Part shown: positions 8,374 to 16,684 of the stretch, piece after piece | How the letters are laid out: every line of letters begins with the position of its first letter | Numbering within the stretch: the stretch's first letter is position 1 | From: Methylobacterium radiotolerans JCM 2831 | GTDB lineage: Bacteria > Pseudomonadota > Alphaproteobacteria > Rhizobiales > Beijerinckiaceae | Direction: 5' to 3' | DNA length: 64,000 nt | Assembly (NCBI RefSeq): GCF_000019725.1 | Contig: NC_010505.1 | Location: 4,882,001-4,946,000 of the forward strand | Position numbers and translations under genes: made by a program | The notes under the pieces: generated by a model | Database searches by the model: none | Told to the model about the DNA's origin: nothing | Seen by the model: only the letters and a program-made list of their open reading frames with translations

Positions 8374-9408
8374 TTACCTCTGTCCGATCGGGAGGGCGTG
8401 CGGCCGCGGCCGCAGGCGCTTGCCCGCCGCCTCCAGCAGCGTCGCGGCCAGGAACCGCCAGATCCGCGGATGCCGAAGCGCCAGCACGGTGCCCGCGAGC
8501 CACCGCCCGGCCTGGGCCGCCTCGATGACCTGGGCGATCAGCCGCGTCATCGCGAGGCCGTCTCGGTAGGCGCGGCTGCCGTGGCGGACTTCGGCGGACC
8601 GCGACCGGGCCTCCGCGAGGCGGCCACGCTCGGTCCGGGCCGCGAAGGCCGCGTCGAGGCGCGCGATGTCGCCCTGGCGCAGCCGGTGCGACAGGGAGGT
8701 CGGTCCGCGCCGATAGCCGTAACCGGCATAGGTGGTGACCACGAACCGCGCCCCAGCCGCGAGGGCTTCCAGGCACAGCAGGAAATCCTCGCCGATCCGG
8801 ACGCCCTCGTCGTACCGGATGCCGTGCCGGCGCAGGATCTCGGCGCGCATCATGGGCTTGAGGTAGCCCAGCTTGGTGACCCGGCTGAGCATGTGGTTGC
8901 TGGTGATGTACTTGGCGAGATCGATCTCGAACAGGTACGGCTCCCGGCCGCCATCCAGCATGCCCGGCCCCTGCGGGTCGAACATGTCGGTGAACGGGAT
9001 CGGGTTGTCGGCGACGATGTCGGCATCCGCCGCGAGCGCGAGATCGAGCAGGGTCCGGGTGCGGTCGGGCAGGATCAGGTCGTCGGCGTCGAGGATCGCG
9101 ATCCAGCGGCCCCGGGCGGCGTTCAGGGCCGCGTTCCGGGCGCTCGACGGGCCCCGGGGGGCGCCCGGCCCGGCCTCGGCGAGGGGAATCACGCGGACCC
9201 GCGGGTCGGCCTCCGCCAGGCGCGCCAGCACGGAGGCGGTCCCGTCCCGCGAGCCGTCATCGACCGCCACGACCTCGACGGCGACGCCGGTCTGGGCCAG
9301 GGCGGAGCGGACGGCCGTCGCGATCCACGGCGCCGCATCGTGCGCGGCCATGATGAACGAGACGTCCACGAACGTGCCCCGAGCATCGGACAAGAGTTGA
9401 TCCGCCAT
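8374..9408 (-). CDS. Family 2 glycosyltransferase, ExoO-like
   Basis: GT-A glycosyltransferase (344 aa) resembling ExoO of succinoglycan synthesis. Near the N terminus are VSFIMAAHDAAPWIATAV and VVAVDDGSRDGT, then the DXD-type ILDADD near residue 97 and GEDFLLCLEAL near 215. The ATG at 9408 is chosen because it is preceded by AGGAAG with good spacing; a longer open frame upstream is not protein-like. It is the first gene of a two-gene operon with the ExoM-like gene. The closest relative in this window is the ExoO-like gene at 14194, with which it shares the LGYLKP/LGFLKP and GED segments, so the two are paralogues. Confidence 0.82.
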   Translation of the reverse strand: MADQLLSDARGTFVDVSFIMAAHDAAPWIATAVRSALAQTGVAVEVVAVDDGSRDGTASVLARLAEADPRVRVIPLAEAGPGAPRGPSSARNAALNAARGRWIAILDADDLILPDRTRTLLDLALAADADIVADNPIPFTDMFDPQGPGMLDGGREPYLFEIDLAKYITSNHMLSRVTKLGYLKPMMRAEILRRHGIRYDEGVRIGEDFLLCLEALAAGARFVVTTYAGYGYRRGPTSLSHRLRQGDIARLDAAFAARTERGRLAEARSRSAEVRHGSRAYRDGLAMTRLIAQVIEAAQAGRWLAGTVLALRHPRIWRFLAATLLEAAGKRLRPRPHALPIGQR

Positions 9409-9948
9409 CGCGCTTCCTGGGCCGCCGGGCGCGGCCTCCGAGACCGCCCCCGACTTTGGCCGGAAGCGATCCGGGTGCACGACGCTCAAAGGGCGTAGGG
9501 CGGCGGCCATCCCCTCCCATTGCGGGGGATGGCCCCGGCGGCCGGCCGCGGTCAGCGTTCGTCGGAGGCCGTGTCGCCGGCGGCGCGGGAATTCCGGACG
9601 GTGAGGCCCTTCGCCAGAATCGCCCGGACGTGGGCGCGCAATCTTTGTTTTCTCGCCGCCGTGGCGGGAGAATCTTTTTCGAGGCTCGAATCGCCGGAGG
9701 CTGCCATGCCGAACGCCCCTGAGGCCCGTCACCGCGCGCCGCCATCGCCGAAGCGGCCGGAAGGGTGATCGGCGATACCTATAATGGATTATTTGGCTGG
9801 AATCTCGACATTATTGCAACGCAACCAACGAAAACAGTTTTGGTGTTTGTTAAGGTTTATGTCTCCTACTGAGCATTGTCGGACGTGGGCGAACTACGTA
9901 GGTAGTATCCGAGGGCCCTCCCGAGGGCAGCATTCAGGGAGGAGATGA
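9409..9948. promoter_or_regulatory. Long divergent intergenic region with A+T-rich promoter island and ACTAC dyad
   Basis: No convincing gene is seen in these 540 bases. Positions about 9770-9890 are strikingly A+T rich for this genome and hold the likely promoters. At 9893-9906 lies a perfect inverted repeat ACTAC-N4-GTAGT, 43 bp upstream of the next start codon. A short stem (GCCCTC/GAGGGC) follows near 9916-9929. The dyad resembles sites bound by FixJ/NarL-type regulators; this is inference. Confidence 0.45.
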
Positions 9949-10170
9949 GTGCCCAGTCGCTTCTATTTCGACATCGAGAACGGCGAGGAGACGATCCGCG
10001 ACGCCCAGGGCGTGGAAGCCGAGGACTTGTCCGAGGCGCTGGCGGAGGCCCGCAGCGTGATCGACGAAATGGCGGGTGAACTGGAGGCCGCGGGACCGGG
10101 CGGCGCGTGGACGCTCGTCGTGCGCGACGCCACCGGAGCGGAGGTCGGCCGTCTGCCGATCAAGGGCTGA
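9949..10170 (+). CDS. DUF6894 family small protein
   Basis: Small acidic protein of 73 aa. It matches the DUF6894 pattern common in Methylobacterium and relatives: an RFYFDIENGEE start, a central helix (LSEALAEARSVIDEMAGEL) and a strand-rich end WTLVVRDATGAEVGRLPI. The function of the family is unknown. The start is GTG at 9949, three bases after GGAGGAGATGA; the nearby ATG at 9945 is in another frame. It is 73 aa long like the paralogue at 16685-16906 and shares the ends RFYF and GRLPI. The dyad-containing promoter region upstream suggests regulated expression. Confidence 0.8.
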   Translation: MPSRFYFDIENGEETIRDAQGVEAEDLSEALAEARSVIDEMAGELEAAGPGGAWTLVVRDATGAEVGRLPIKG

Positions 10171-10204
10171 GCCGGAGGGCGGTCCCGGTCGCTGCGCGAC
10201 GGGA

Positions 10205-11281
10205 TTACGGACTGACCAGCGCGGAGGCGCCGACCCGCCGGCGCGGGGCCCGCAGCAGGCGACGGGCCGGCCGCTCCAGGAGCCGCCACGACAGGTCCGC
10301 CAGCAGCAGCGTCAGCAGCAGGTCGAGCGCCATGGAGACCGAGCGCGGTCCGGCGACGTCGATGCCGACGAGGGCCAGCACCCGCTCCGCGTGGAGCGGC
10401 ACGTGGAACAGGTAGGCGGCGTAGCTGATCACGCCGATCCGGCGCAGCCACGGGATCTCCAGGAGGGCGACCGCGCGGCCGTCCCGCAGCTGGATCACCT
10501 GCAGCAGCAGCAGCGCCGCCAGGACGCCGCTGAGGCGGCCGAGAATCAGCCACCAGCCGGTCGGCGCGATCAGGAGCGGCAGGGTCACGAACAGGATCAG
10601 CACGCCGGCCAGGGCGGCGTCGCGGGCGAGCCAGGCCGGGAGCGGCCGGGTGCGCAGGCCGGCGAGACCGCCCAGCGCGATCAGCCCGAGATTGGCGAGG
10701 GTGTCGACGTCGAAGCACCGCGGCGCGGCGCCCGCCCACAACAGGGCGCCGTGCATCAGGACGCTGATCCCGACCAGGAGCCAGCACAGCGCGCCGAGAT
10801 GGCGCCGCGGCAGGAACAGGGCCGCCGGCGCGAACAGAAGGTAGAATTGCTGCTCGACGGCGAGACTCCAGAGATGGCCGAGCTCGGTCCCCCAGCCGTT
10901 CTGCTCGATGTAGATGTTCGTGACGTAGAACCACGTCGCGAGCTTGAACGCCTCGTCGCCGAGACTGGCCGGATCGCCGGGCCGGACCGTGTAGAGCACG
11001 AACAGGAAGACGTAGTAGACCGGCACGATCCGGGCCAGGCGGTTCCGGTAGAACAGCCCGAGGCTGCCGAGCGGCGTCGACGCGCCCGCCTCCACGGCCG
11101 TGCGGGCGGCGGCGAGGATCCGGACGATCAGGAAGCCGCTCAGGACGAAGAACAGCCACACGCCGGTCGTGCCGAGGGCCTCGGTCCTCGGGCTCGGCGC
11201 CTTGTGGCTGACGAAGACCATCAGGAACGCCAGGGCCCGCAGGCCGTCGAACCCGTTGATGCGGCGCTCTGAAGGGGCCAC
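10205..11281 (-). CDS. Acyltransferase family 3 membrane protein (OafA/ExoZ-like)
   Basis: Integral membrane acyltransferase (358 aa, about ten hydrophobic helices) of the type that O-acetylates exopolysaccharide or lipopolysaccharide sugars. Family hallmarks are RINGFDGLRALAFLMVFVSH at residues 7-26, containing the catalytic-type histidine, GVWLFFVLSGFLIVRIL near 40-56, and the C-terminal ISYAAYLFHVPLH segment. It starts at GTG 11281. Location among exo homologues suggests it decorates the same polymer, as ExoZ acetylates succinoglycan. The exact substrate cannot be told. Confidence 0.82.
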   Translation of the reverse strand: MAPSERRINGFDGLRALAFLMVFVSHKAPSPRTEALGTTGVWLFFVLSGFLIVRILAAARTAVEAGASTPLGSLGLFYRNRLARIVPVYYVFLFVLYTVRPGDPASLGDEAFKLATWFYVTNIYIEQNGWGTELGHLWSLAVEQQFYLLFAPAALFLPRRHLGALCWLLVGISVLMHGALLWAGAAPRCFDVDTLANLGLIALGGLAGLRTRPLPAWLARDAALAGVLILFVTLPLLIAPTGWWLILGRLSGVLAALLLLQVIQLRDGRAVALLEIPWLRRIGVISYAAYLFHVPLHAERVLALVGIDVAGPRSVSMALDLLLTLLLADLSWRLLERPARRLLRAPRRRVGASALVSP

Positions 11282-11449
11282 GGCGCGTCCCGTCCGGTGA
11301 TCGACCGCGCCGGGGCAGAACGCGCCCGCGCGGTCGGGTCCGGCCGGGAGGGCCGGACACCCCGCCTTAGACCGGGCCCCGCGCGGGAGCCCCTACCTCG
11401 ATCGGCGGACCGGACCTCCCCGAAAGCGGTCCGCCGCCCCGCAGGGCCG

Positions 11450-11602
11450 TCAGCGGCGCCGGGTGAGCAGGACGACGAGGCCGACGGCGACGGCCGCCCC
11501 AGCCTGGGCGGAGAGCACCGCGAGCAGGAAACCCTTCGGTAGAACAACCGCGAAGCCGATCGCTCCTCCAATCAGCGCAGCGAAGACCAGCACGACCAGC
11601 AA
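11450..11602 (-). CDS. Small hydrophobic protein, two membrane helices
   Basis: Predicted 50-aa membrane protein read opposite to exoY. It starts at TTG 11602, chosen because it follows a near-perfect ribosome binding site GGAGGTAAGG; frames further upstream have no comparable site. The product is two hydrophobic stretches (LLVVLVFAALIGGAIGFAV and LLAVLSAQAGAAVAVGLVVLL) separated by LPKG, with a TRRR tail. No known family was recognised. It lies between the acyltransferase gene and exoY and may be an accessory subunit of the polysaccharide machinery; this is a guess from position. Confidence 0.5.
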   Translation of the reverse strand: MLVVLVFAALIGGAIGFAVVLPKGFLLAVLSAQAGAAVAVGLVVLLTRRR

Positions 11603-11813
11603 CGCCTTACCTCCATTGATGGATCGGCGGCCGTCTTGTTGCCGAACCTGTCGTGGGCCCAGTGTTGTCGCAAGGGTTTTGCCTGCGATCGACGCCCCTT
11701 CGGACCGGCCGAGAGCCGCCGAAGCCGGCCGCGGCGACGCTGGCCGGACCGGCCGGCTGCGCCCGTCGCTCCGCAAGTTCCGACCCCGTCTCGCCCCGAG
11801 TCAAGGAGCCGAC

Positions 11814-12551
11814 ATGTTGCGCCCGGCTGGGACCCCGACGCCGATCGAGTCGTCGACGCCGCAGGAAATGGTCGAGACGCTGAACGACGCGTTGGTCAAG
11901 ACATTGCCGGCCCCGCGGCAGGCCGGCCCCGGCCTCCGGGTGAGCTGGGCGATGAAGCGCGTCCTCGACGCGAGCATCGCGCTGACGGCGCTGTTCCTGC
12001 TGCTGCCCCTGCTGCTGTTCATCGCGCTGCTGATCTGGGGCAGCGACGGCCGGTCGCCGATCTTCCGCCACAAGCGCCTCGGCCGGTACGGGCGCCCCTT
12101 CGGATGCCTGAAGTTCCGGTCCATGGTCGCGGACGGCGACGCGGTGCTGGCGCGGCATTTCGCCGAGAATCCCGAGGCCCGGGCCGAGTGGGAGGCGTCT
12201 TTCAAGCTCACCCAGGATCCCCGCGTGACGGCGCTCGGCCACGTCCTGCGCAAGACCTCCCTCGACGAGCTGCCGCAGCTCTGGAACGTGCTGCGCGGCG
12301 AGATGAGCCTCGTGGGACCGCGGCCGATCGTCCAGGCCGAGGTCGTCCGCTACGGCGCCGACTTCACCGCCTGCTTCTCCGTCCCGCCGGGGCTGACCGG
12401 CCTGTGGCAGGTCTCCGGACGCAGCGATACCGGCTACGCCGAGCGCGTCGCCCTGGATTGCGCCTATGCCAGTCAGTGGAGCCTCACCCGCGACCTCGCC
12501 ATCCTGTTCAAGACGGTCCCGGCCGTGTTGTGCCAGCGCGGCAGCCGCTAG
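11814..12551 (+). CDS. exoY: Undecaprenyl-phosphate sugar phosphotransferase (ExoY family)
   Basis: Priming enzyme (245 aa) that transfers a sugar-1-phosphate, galactose in succinoglycan, from a UDP-sugar to undecaprenyl phosphate at the inner membrane, starting the repeat unit. After a hydrophilic 45-residue N terminus there is one membrane anchor ([20 protein letters not shown]). The catalytic bacterial sugar transferase domain follows with KFRSM near 102, [20 protein letters not shown] near 144-163, SLVGPRPI and [14 protein letters not shown]. It is short, like ExoY, rather than long like PglC or WbaP with five helices. The ATG at 11814 follows AAGGAGCCGAC. Confidence 0.9.
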   Translation: MLRPAGTPTPIESSTPQEMVETLNDALVKTLPAPRQAGPGLRVSWAMKRVLDASIALTALFLLLPLLLFIALLIWGSDGRSPIFRHKRLGRYGRPFGCLKFRSMVADGDAVLARHFAENPEARAEWEASFKLTQDPRVTALGHVLRKTSLDELPQLWNVLRGEMSLVGPRPIVQAEVVRYGADFTACFSVPPGLTGLWQVSGRSDTGYAERVALDCAYASQWSLTRDLAILFKTVPAVLCQRGSR

Positions 12552-12596
12552 CGCCATGACCGGGCGGCCACGCCGCGCCCGCCGCGGAGCGCACCG

Positions 12597-12827
12597 ATGA
12601 AGGGCATGATGCTCAACGCCCTGCTGGGCGTGATGCTGGGCCGCTTCGGCTCGGTCTGGCGTCTGCTGGTCTTCGTCCCGATCGTGGCGGCCGAGGTCGG
12701 CTACGGCCTCGTCGTCTACAACCTGAGCGCCGGCGCGTGCCTGCGGCGCGGCACGGCGCTGCTGATCTGCGGACAGCTGGCCTTCCTGCTCGGCGCCCTG
12801 CTGCGGCCGATCGCCAACGAGCGCTGA
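12597..12827 (+). CDS. Small membrane protein after exoY, possibly ExoX-like
   Basis: 76-aa protein with two hydrophobic helices (RLLVFVPIVAAEVGYGLVVY and GTALLICGQLAFLLGALL). Position directly downstream of exoY, and the general form (two helices, LLICGQLAF resembling the end of rhizobial ExoX), suggest an ExoX-type small inhibitor that tunes ExoY activity in rhizobia. The similarity seen by eye is weak, so ExoX is an alternative, not a call. ATG at 12597; a second ATG lies at 12606. Confidence 0.6.
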   Translation: MKGMMLNALLGVMLGRFGSVWRLLVFVPIVAAEVGYGLVVYNLSAGACLRRGTALLICGQLAFLLGALLRPIANER

Positions 12828-12870
12828 ACCGCCCCGGCCCAGCGCGGCCCGGCGCGGCGACGCGGGCACG

Positions 12871-12972
12871 TCAGGCCGGATCCTCCTCGGCGGCCGGCGC
12901 CTGAAGGCAGAGGCGCCAGAACTCCACGAAGCCGGCGGCGTACGCGGCGATGACGAGGCTCGACCAATGCAT
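12871..12972 (-). CDS. Possible 33-aa microprotein
   Basis: A very short open frame with an ATG at 12972 encodes an amphipathic or membrane-like helix (SSLVIAAYAAGFVEFWRLCL) and an acidic tail ending EEDPA. A GGAG-like site is 11 bases upstream of the ATG. It lies alone in an otherwise empty stretch between the small ExoX-like gene and the glycanase gene. No family was recognised. Confidence 0.35.
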   Translation of the reverse strand: MHWSSLVIAAYAAGFVEFWRLCLQAPAAEEDPA

Positions 12973-13029
12973 CGCGTGGCTCCGGGCGCGTTCGAGGGCC
13001 CAGCCTGCCGCGGAGACGTTAAGATTTAG

Positions 13030-13150
13030 CCCCGCCCGGTCTCGGTTCCGGTGTGCGGGGGCCTGTGCGGAGCCGTGTGCGGGGCGATGTCCGGCGCGAT
13101 GTCCGGGTCGATGTCAGGGGCGGTCTCCGGTGCGGCGTCCGCCCGCCGGT
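13030..13150. repeat. Degenerate GATGTC-type direct repeats
   Basis: Imperfect short direct repeats follow one another here: GTGCGGGG-type units, then GATGTCCGGCGC, GATGTCCGGGTC and GATGTCAGGGGC. They end at the stop codon of the glycanase gene on the other strand. No gene is visible in them. Confidence 0.5.
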
Positions 13151-13154
13151 GTGG

Positions 13155-13988
13155 CTAGCGGCAGACGATCGATTCCTTGAAGCCGCACGGATCGCCCATC
13201 CGGGTGAACGCGACCCGCTCGAACAGCGCGGTGACCGGCTGTCCCGAGTACTCCGTCGGTCCGAGCCAGGAGGCGAAGTCCGGGCCCTGTCCCGACCAGA
13301 CGCTGAGCATGATCTTGCTCGGGTGCGACGGGATCGGCCGGTCGGGCGTGCCGATGACCTCGCGCAGCAGGCGCCCGTTGACGTACCAGCGCAGGCGGTC
13401 GGGCAGCCACTCGAAGGCGTAGTCCGCGGTGGTGGTCGCCGCGTCGAAGCCGAGGGCGTCGAGGCTGACATGCTCGCCGACGCCGCCGACGAAGTAGTTG
13501 AGCTGGACCTTGCTCGTGTCCTTGCCGAGCCACTCGAAATCGATCTCGTCGTTCGTCCGCCGGTCGCCGTTCTCGGGGCCGTTATAGGTGAAGAACGCCG
13601 AGACCATGCCGGACCCGGCCCCGGCCCGCATCCGGACTTCGTAGGTGCCGTAGCCGTAGCGCTCGCGGGTCTGGATCTCGGCGCAGCTGAACGGGCGCTC
13701 CTTGTAGGTGATGTCCGTCAGGGACAGCGAGAGAGCGCCGGGCGTCGCGATCCGGGCGCGGTGCTTCGACCACGTGCAGCCCTGCCAGTCGCCGTTGACC
13801 CAGCCGTCCGAGACGTACCAGCGGCGGTCGTTCAGGCTGCTGAAGAGCTCCACGAAGGACGGGCCGCCCTGGGCGGCCGGAGCGGCGGCCGGCGGCGCGG
13901 CTGTCTCGCCCGCGCTCGCGGGGTAGGCCTGCAGGAGAAGCGTCGCCGCCACGCAGAGGCGGCGGCCCGGGGCGGACCAGATCGTCAT
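13155..13988 (-). CDS. Secreted family 16 glycoside hydrolase (ExoK-like endo-beta-glucanase)
   Basis: Secreted glycanase (277 aa), related to ExoK/ExsH endo-1,3-1,4-beta-glycanases that trim succinoglycan. A signal peptide covers about residues 1-26 (VAATLLLQAYPASAG), then an alanine/proline linker, then the GH16 jelly-roll domain. The catalytic motif NDEIDFEW is at 146-153, with E148 as nucleophile, D150 assisting and E152 as acid/base. Other family segments are YGYGTYEVRMRAGAGSG at 111-127 and YAFEWLPDRLRWYVNG. ATG 13988 follows GAGGACGTGCGC, favouring it over the GTG two codons upstream. It is transcribed divergently from the following glycosyltransferase gene. Confidence 0.85.
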   Translation of the reverse strand: MTIWSAPGRRLCVAATLLLQAYPASAGETAAPPAAAPAAQGGPSFVELFSSLNDRRWYVSDGWVNGDWQGCTWSKHRARIATPGALSLSLTDITYKERPFSCAEIQTRERYGYGTYEVRMRAGAGSGMVSAFFTYNGPENGDRRTNDEIDFEWLGKDTSKVQLNYFVGGVGEHVSLDALGFDAATTTADYAFEWLPDRLRWYVNGRLLREVIGTPDRPIPSHPSKIMLSVWSGQGPDFASWLGPTEYSGQPVTALFERVAFTRMGDPCGFKESIVCR

Positions 13989-14193
13989 GCGCACGTCCTC
14001 AAACCAGTCGCCGCAGGATCGCGGCGGCGCGCATCGTAGCGGCGGGGGCAATGCCGGCCGGCGATCATTCGGACGATCCGGCCCGGGCCGGCCCCCTCCT
14101 TTCGGACGATCTCGCGCGCCCCGCCGGGGTCGCCCTACCGTGCCGACGGACCGGCCGCGGCGCGGACCGGCCGGAGAGTCGCGGAGTCGTCCG

Positions 14194-15219
14194 GTGCGCA
14201 GCTTAGAGGCCTCGTCCCCCGTCCCGGAGGTCTGCGTCATCGTCGCCGCGCGGGACGCCGCGGACACGATCGGGACCGCCGTCGCCTCGGCGCTCCGGCA
14301 GCCGGAGGTCGCCGAGGTCATCGTCGTGGACGACGCCTCCGCGGACGCGACCGGCGCGGCCGCCGCGGCGGCCGACGACGGGTCGGGCCGCCTGCAGGTG
14401 ATCCGGCTCGCCGAGAATGTCGGGCCCGCCGAGGCCCGGAACCGCGCCATCGCGGCGGCCCGGGCCCCGCTGCTCTGCATTCTCGACGCCGACGACTACT
14501 TCCTCGACGGCCGACTCGGCCGGCTCCTGTCCGCGCCCCGGACCTGGGATCTGATCGCCGACGACATCGTCATGGTCCGCGGCCGCGAGGCCGCCTCCGC
14601 CGCCGGCCTCGTCACCGGACCGGGACGGCCGCAGCGGCTCACCCTCGCGACCTTCGTGACCGGCAACATCGCCCGCCCCGGCGCGAGCCGGCGCGAACTC
14701 GGCTTCCTGAAGCCGATCATGCGGCGGGGTTTCTTGGACCGGCAGGGGCTGCGCTACGATCCGCGGCTGCGGCTCGGGGAGGATTACGCCCTCTACGTCG
14801 AGGCGCTGGCGGCCGGGGCGGTGTTCGCCGTGACGGCGCCCTGCGGCTACGTGGCGGTCGAGCGGTCGAACTCGCTGAGCGCGCAGCACCGGACCGACGA
14901 CCTTGGGGCGATGCTGGCCTTCGACGACGCCGTGCTGGCCCGGCCGGGTCTCGGCCCGGAGGCCCGGGCGGCTCTCAGGGCCCACCGCGCCGCGACGGCG
15001 AAGCGCTGGCAGCACCGGCGCGTCCTCGACCGGCGGCGCGCCCAGGGGTACGCGGCAGCCCTGCGGGAACTGCTCGGCACGCCCCTGGCGTGGCGCCACA
15101 TCCTGTCGGTGACCCTGGCGGCCAAGCTCGGGCGCCTCGTGCCGGCGCCCGCGCCCGATCGGGAGACCGGCCCGCGCCTGCTCCTCGGGCCGGAGCGCCG
15201 CCTCGAGCCGGCGCGCTGA
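14194..15219 (+). CDS. Family 2 glycosyltransferase, ExoO-like (second copy)
   Basis: GT-A glycosyltransferase (341 aa). It shows EVCVIVAARDAADTIGTAV near the N terminus, VIVVDDASADATG, the DXD-type ILDADDYF near residue 95, and GEDYALYVEALAAG near 195. It shares these segments plus NIARPG-type and LGFLKPIMRR segments with the ExoO-like protein at 8374-9408, so the two are paralogues adding sugars to the same or a related polymer. GTG 14194 was chosen as the start because the upstream open frame is arginine-rich and not protein-like. No RBS is strong. Confidence 0.8.
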   Translation: MRSLEASSPVPEVCVIVAARDAADTIGTAVASALRQPEVAEVIVVDDASADATGAAAAAADDGSGRLQVIRLAENVGPAEARNRAIAAARAPLLCILDADDYFLDGRLGRLLSAPRTWDLIADDIVMVRGREAASAAGLVTGPGRPQRLTLATFVTGNIARPGASRRELGFLKPIMRRGFLDRQGLRYDPRLRLGEDYALYVEALAAGAVFAVTAPCGYVAVERSNSLSAQHRTDDLGAMLAFDDAVLARPGLGPEARAALRAHRAATAKRWQHRRVLDRRRAQGYAAALRELLGTPLAWRHILSVTLAAKLGRLVPAPAPDRETGPRLLLGPERRLEPAR

Positions 15220-15264
15220 GCCAGCGCCTCGAGCCGGGTCGGTGCCTCGGACCGGCCCGGTCCG

Positions 15265-15615
15265 TCAGCGGTCGCGGTCTTCCTTGCGCGCCCGCACGGC
15301 CGCCACGTCGGACCGGACGTCGTCCAGCGCGCTGCGGACCCGCTCCAGGGCCGTGGTGAACGTCGCGTCCGGGTCCGGGTCGACCGCGCCCGGCGCAGTC
15401 CCGTGACGGAAGCTGTCCAGCAGGTAGGGCATCATCTTGCCGTGGAGCGCCGCGTAGGCGCCGGGGCTGGACAACTCGTAGACGACCGCGAGGGCGTGAT
15501 AGGCTCGGACGAGAACCTCGAGTGCGACATCCGCACTGCGCGCCGCTCGATCGCAATTATCGCTGCCCATCGTCGTGCTTGATAATTTATCGCTGCCCCT
15601 TTCGCCGGGTAACAT
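15265..15615 (-). CDS. Unknown small helical protein, paralogue A
   Basis: 116-aa protein of unknown function, mainly helical and acidic, with a charged end (VAAVRARKEDRDR). The middle (VLVRAYHALAVVYELSSPGAYAALHGKM) aligns with the middle of the next gene on the same strand (MVGRAYLALALLYE...HPGEFGDVQQKI), so they are tandem paralogues separated by 130 bp. The start is uncertain: ATG 15615 has a weak AGGT site; ATG 15570 is an alternative. Third codon positions are G/C rich, as in real genes here. No domain was recognised. Confidence 0.6.
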   Translation of the reverse strand: MLPGERGSDKLSSTTMGSDNCDRAARSADVALEVLVRAYHALAVVYELSSPGAYAALHGKMMPYLLDSFRHGTAPGAVDPDPDATFTTALERVRSALDDVRSDVAAVRARKEDRDR

Positions 15616-15745
15616 GCCGACCTAAGACTGTCGACGTTGGGGAGCGTTGCAATCTTCGATCCCCTATGGTGCGGGGCCGTTTATCCGAGCGGCATGGCTC
15701 GACTGCAACAGTCGATGATCAGAGGGCGTCAGTTCAAGGTTTCGT

Positions 15746-16051
15746 CTAGCCCCGCATGTGCCGCGTCGGCCGGATCATTGTGGCGATCTTGTTCTCGACC
15801 TCGACCAGGACGCTGTTCACAAGGTGAATGGCGCCGTCAACGGTCCCGGTTGTCAGGCTCTCGTTGCGGCTTGTTTCCTGGATGATGCGGAAATTGTCCT
15901 CGACGAACGAGCGGATCTTCTGCTGGACGTCGCCGAACTCACCCGGATGGGCCGTCTCGTAGAGCAGCGCCAGGGCCAGGTAGGCGCGCCCCACCATGTC
16001 CAGCGCCAGGGTCGTGCTGACCTCAGAATGTCCGGCGTCCGGGGTCGACAC
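15746..16051 (-). CDS. Unknown small helical protein, paralogue B
   Basis: 101-aa helical protein, tandem paralogue of the 15265-15615 product. Core segment RAYLALALLYETAHPGEFGDV, then IRSFVEDNFRIIQETSRNES and a C-terminal helix (GAIHLVNSVLVEVENKIATMI). GTG 16051 has AGGAAA ten bases upstream. A 7-bp inverted repeat (ATGTTAG...CTAACAT) lies 22 bp upstream and may be its operator or promoter. No domain was recognised; the pattern of two short amphipathic helices suggests protein-protein binding, as inference only. Confidence 0.65.
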   Translation of the reverse strand: MSTPDAGHSEVSTTLALDMVGRAYLALALLYETAHPGEFGDVQQKIRSFVEDNFRIIQETSRNESLTTGTVDGAIHLVNSVLVEVENKIATMIRPTRHMRG

Positions 16052-16351
16052 GACGACTGAATTTCCTGTCGGATGTTAGTTTTCTACACTAACATGGACT
16101 TTATTCGGCGCCAACCGCGCCGAAGAACGGCGGTGTGGATTCTGCATCGGGTCCCCGCGGCCAGCGGCAGGCTCGCGGCGGCGAGGGGCGTCGGCTTCAG
16201 GAAGCCGAGACGGCGCGGGGACGTTGCGGGCCGGGATCGGCACGCTCCCGCCAGCGGGGCCGCGCCGCGGCAGGGGCGGCGGATCGCCGGCACGCCCACC
16301 CCGTTCGCGCCGCTCCGAGGCGCGGTCCGTCCGGTGTCGTCCGGTCCGGCC
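16052..16351. other. Intergenic region with 7-bp inverted repeat
   Basis: Contains ATGTTAG at 16073-16079 and CTAACAT at 16089-16095 (nine-base spacer) in an A+T-rich patch just upstream of the 15746-16051 gene. The rest is GC-rich with no supported gene. Confidence 0.4.
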
Positions 16352-16588
16352 CTAGCGGCCGGCGGTGGCCCGACGCCCGGCGCTGTCCCGGCGCGGCGCC
16401 AGATCCTGCTCGATCCGCAGCTTGAGCCCGAGGATCCGGTTGTGCCGCGCCATCGCGAGGAGCGACTCGGCCGTCCCGACATCGCCGCGCATCCGCAGCG
16501 TGTGGGCGGCGAGCGCCATCTGGGCGGCCATCGCGTCCGCCTGATGGGCGGCGTTCGGGGCGTTCTGAGAGAGGGGCATTCCGGCCAT
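16352..16588 (-). CDS. Unknown small alanine/methionine-rich helical protein
   Basis: 78-aa protein from ATG 16588 (ATG 16579 is also possible). It is a predicted helix (ADAMAAQMALAAHTLRMRG, then TAESLLAMARHNRILGLKLR) with a basic tail. The codon pattern (third positions almost all G or C, including the many ATG and CTC codons) is that of a real gene in this genome. No strong ribosome site and no known family were recognised. It is transcribed towards the paralogue pair at 15265-16051, 300 bp ahead of them. Confidence 0.5.
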   Translation of the reverse strand: MAGMPLSQNAPNAAHQADAMAAQMALAAHTLRMRGDVGTAESLLAMARHNRILGLKLRIEQDLAPRRDSAGRRATAGR

Positions 16589-16684
16589 GGCTGCCACGGT
16601 TCGAGGGCAGGCCCGATCCTCCGGACGATCCGTTAACGATATCTTAAGGCCCGCTCCGCGGCACCGGCCGCTCCGGCCGGGCCC

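Noticed and set aside
9456..9768. Two overlapping short frames next to the DUF6894 gene
   Set aside because: Arg/Gly-rich, no ribosome site, no helix pattern, and in the promoter gap.
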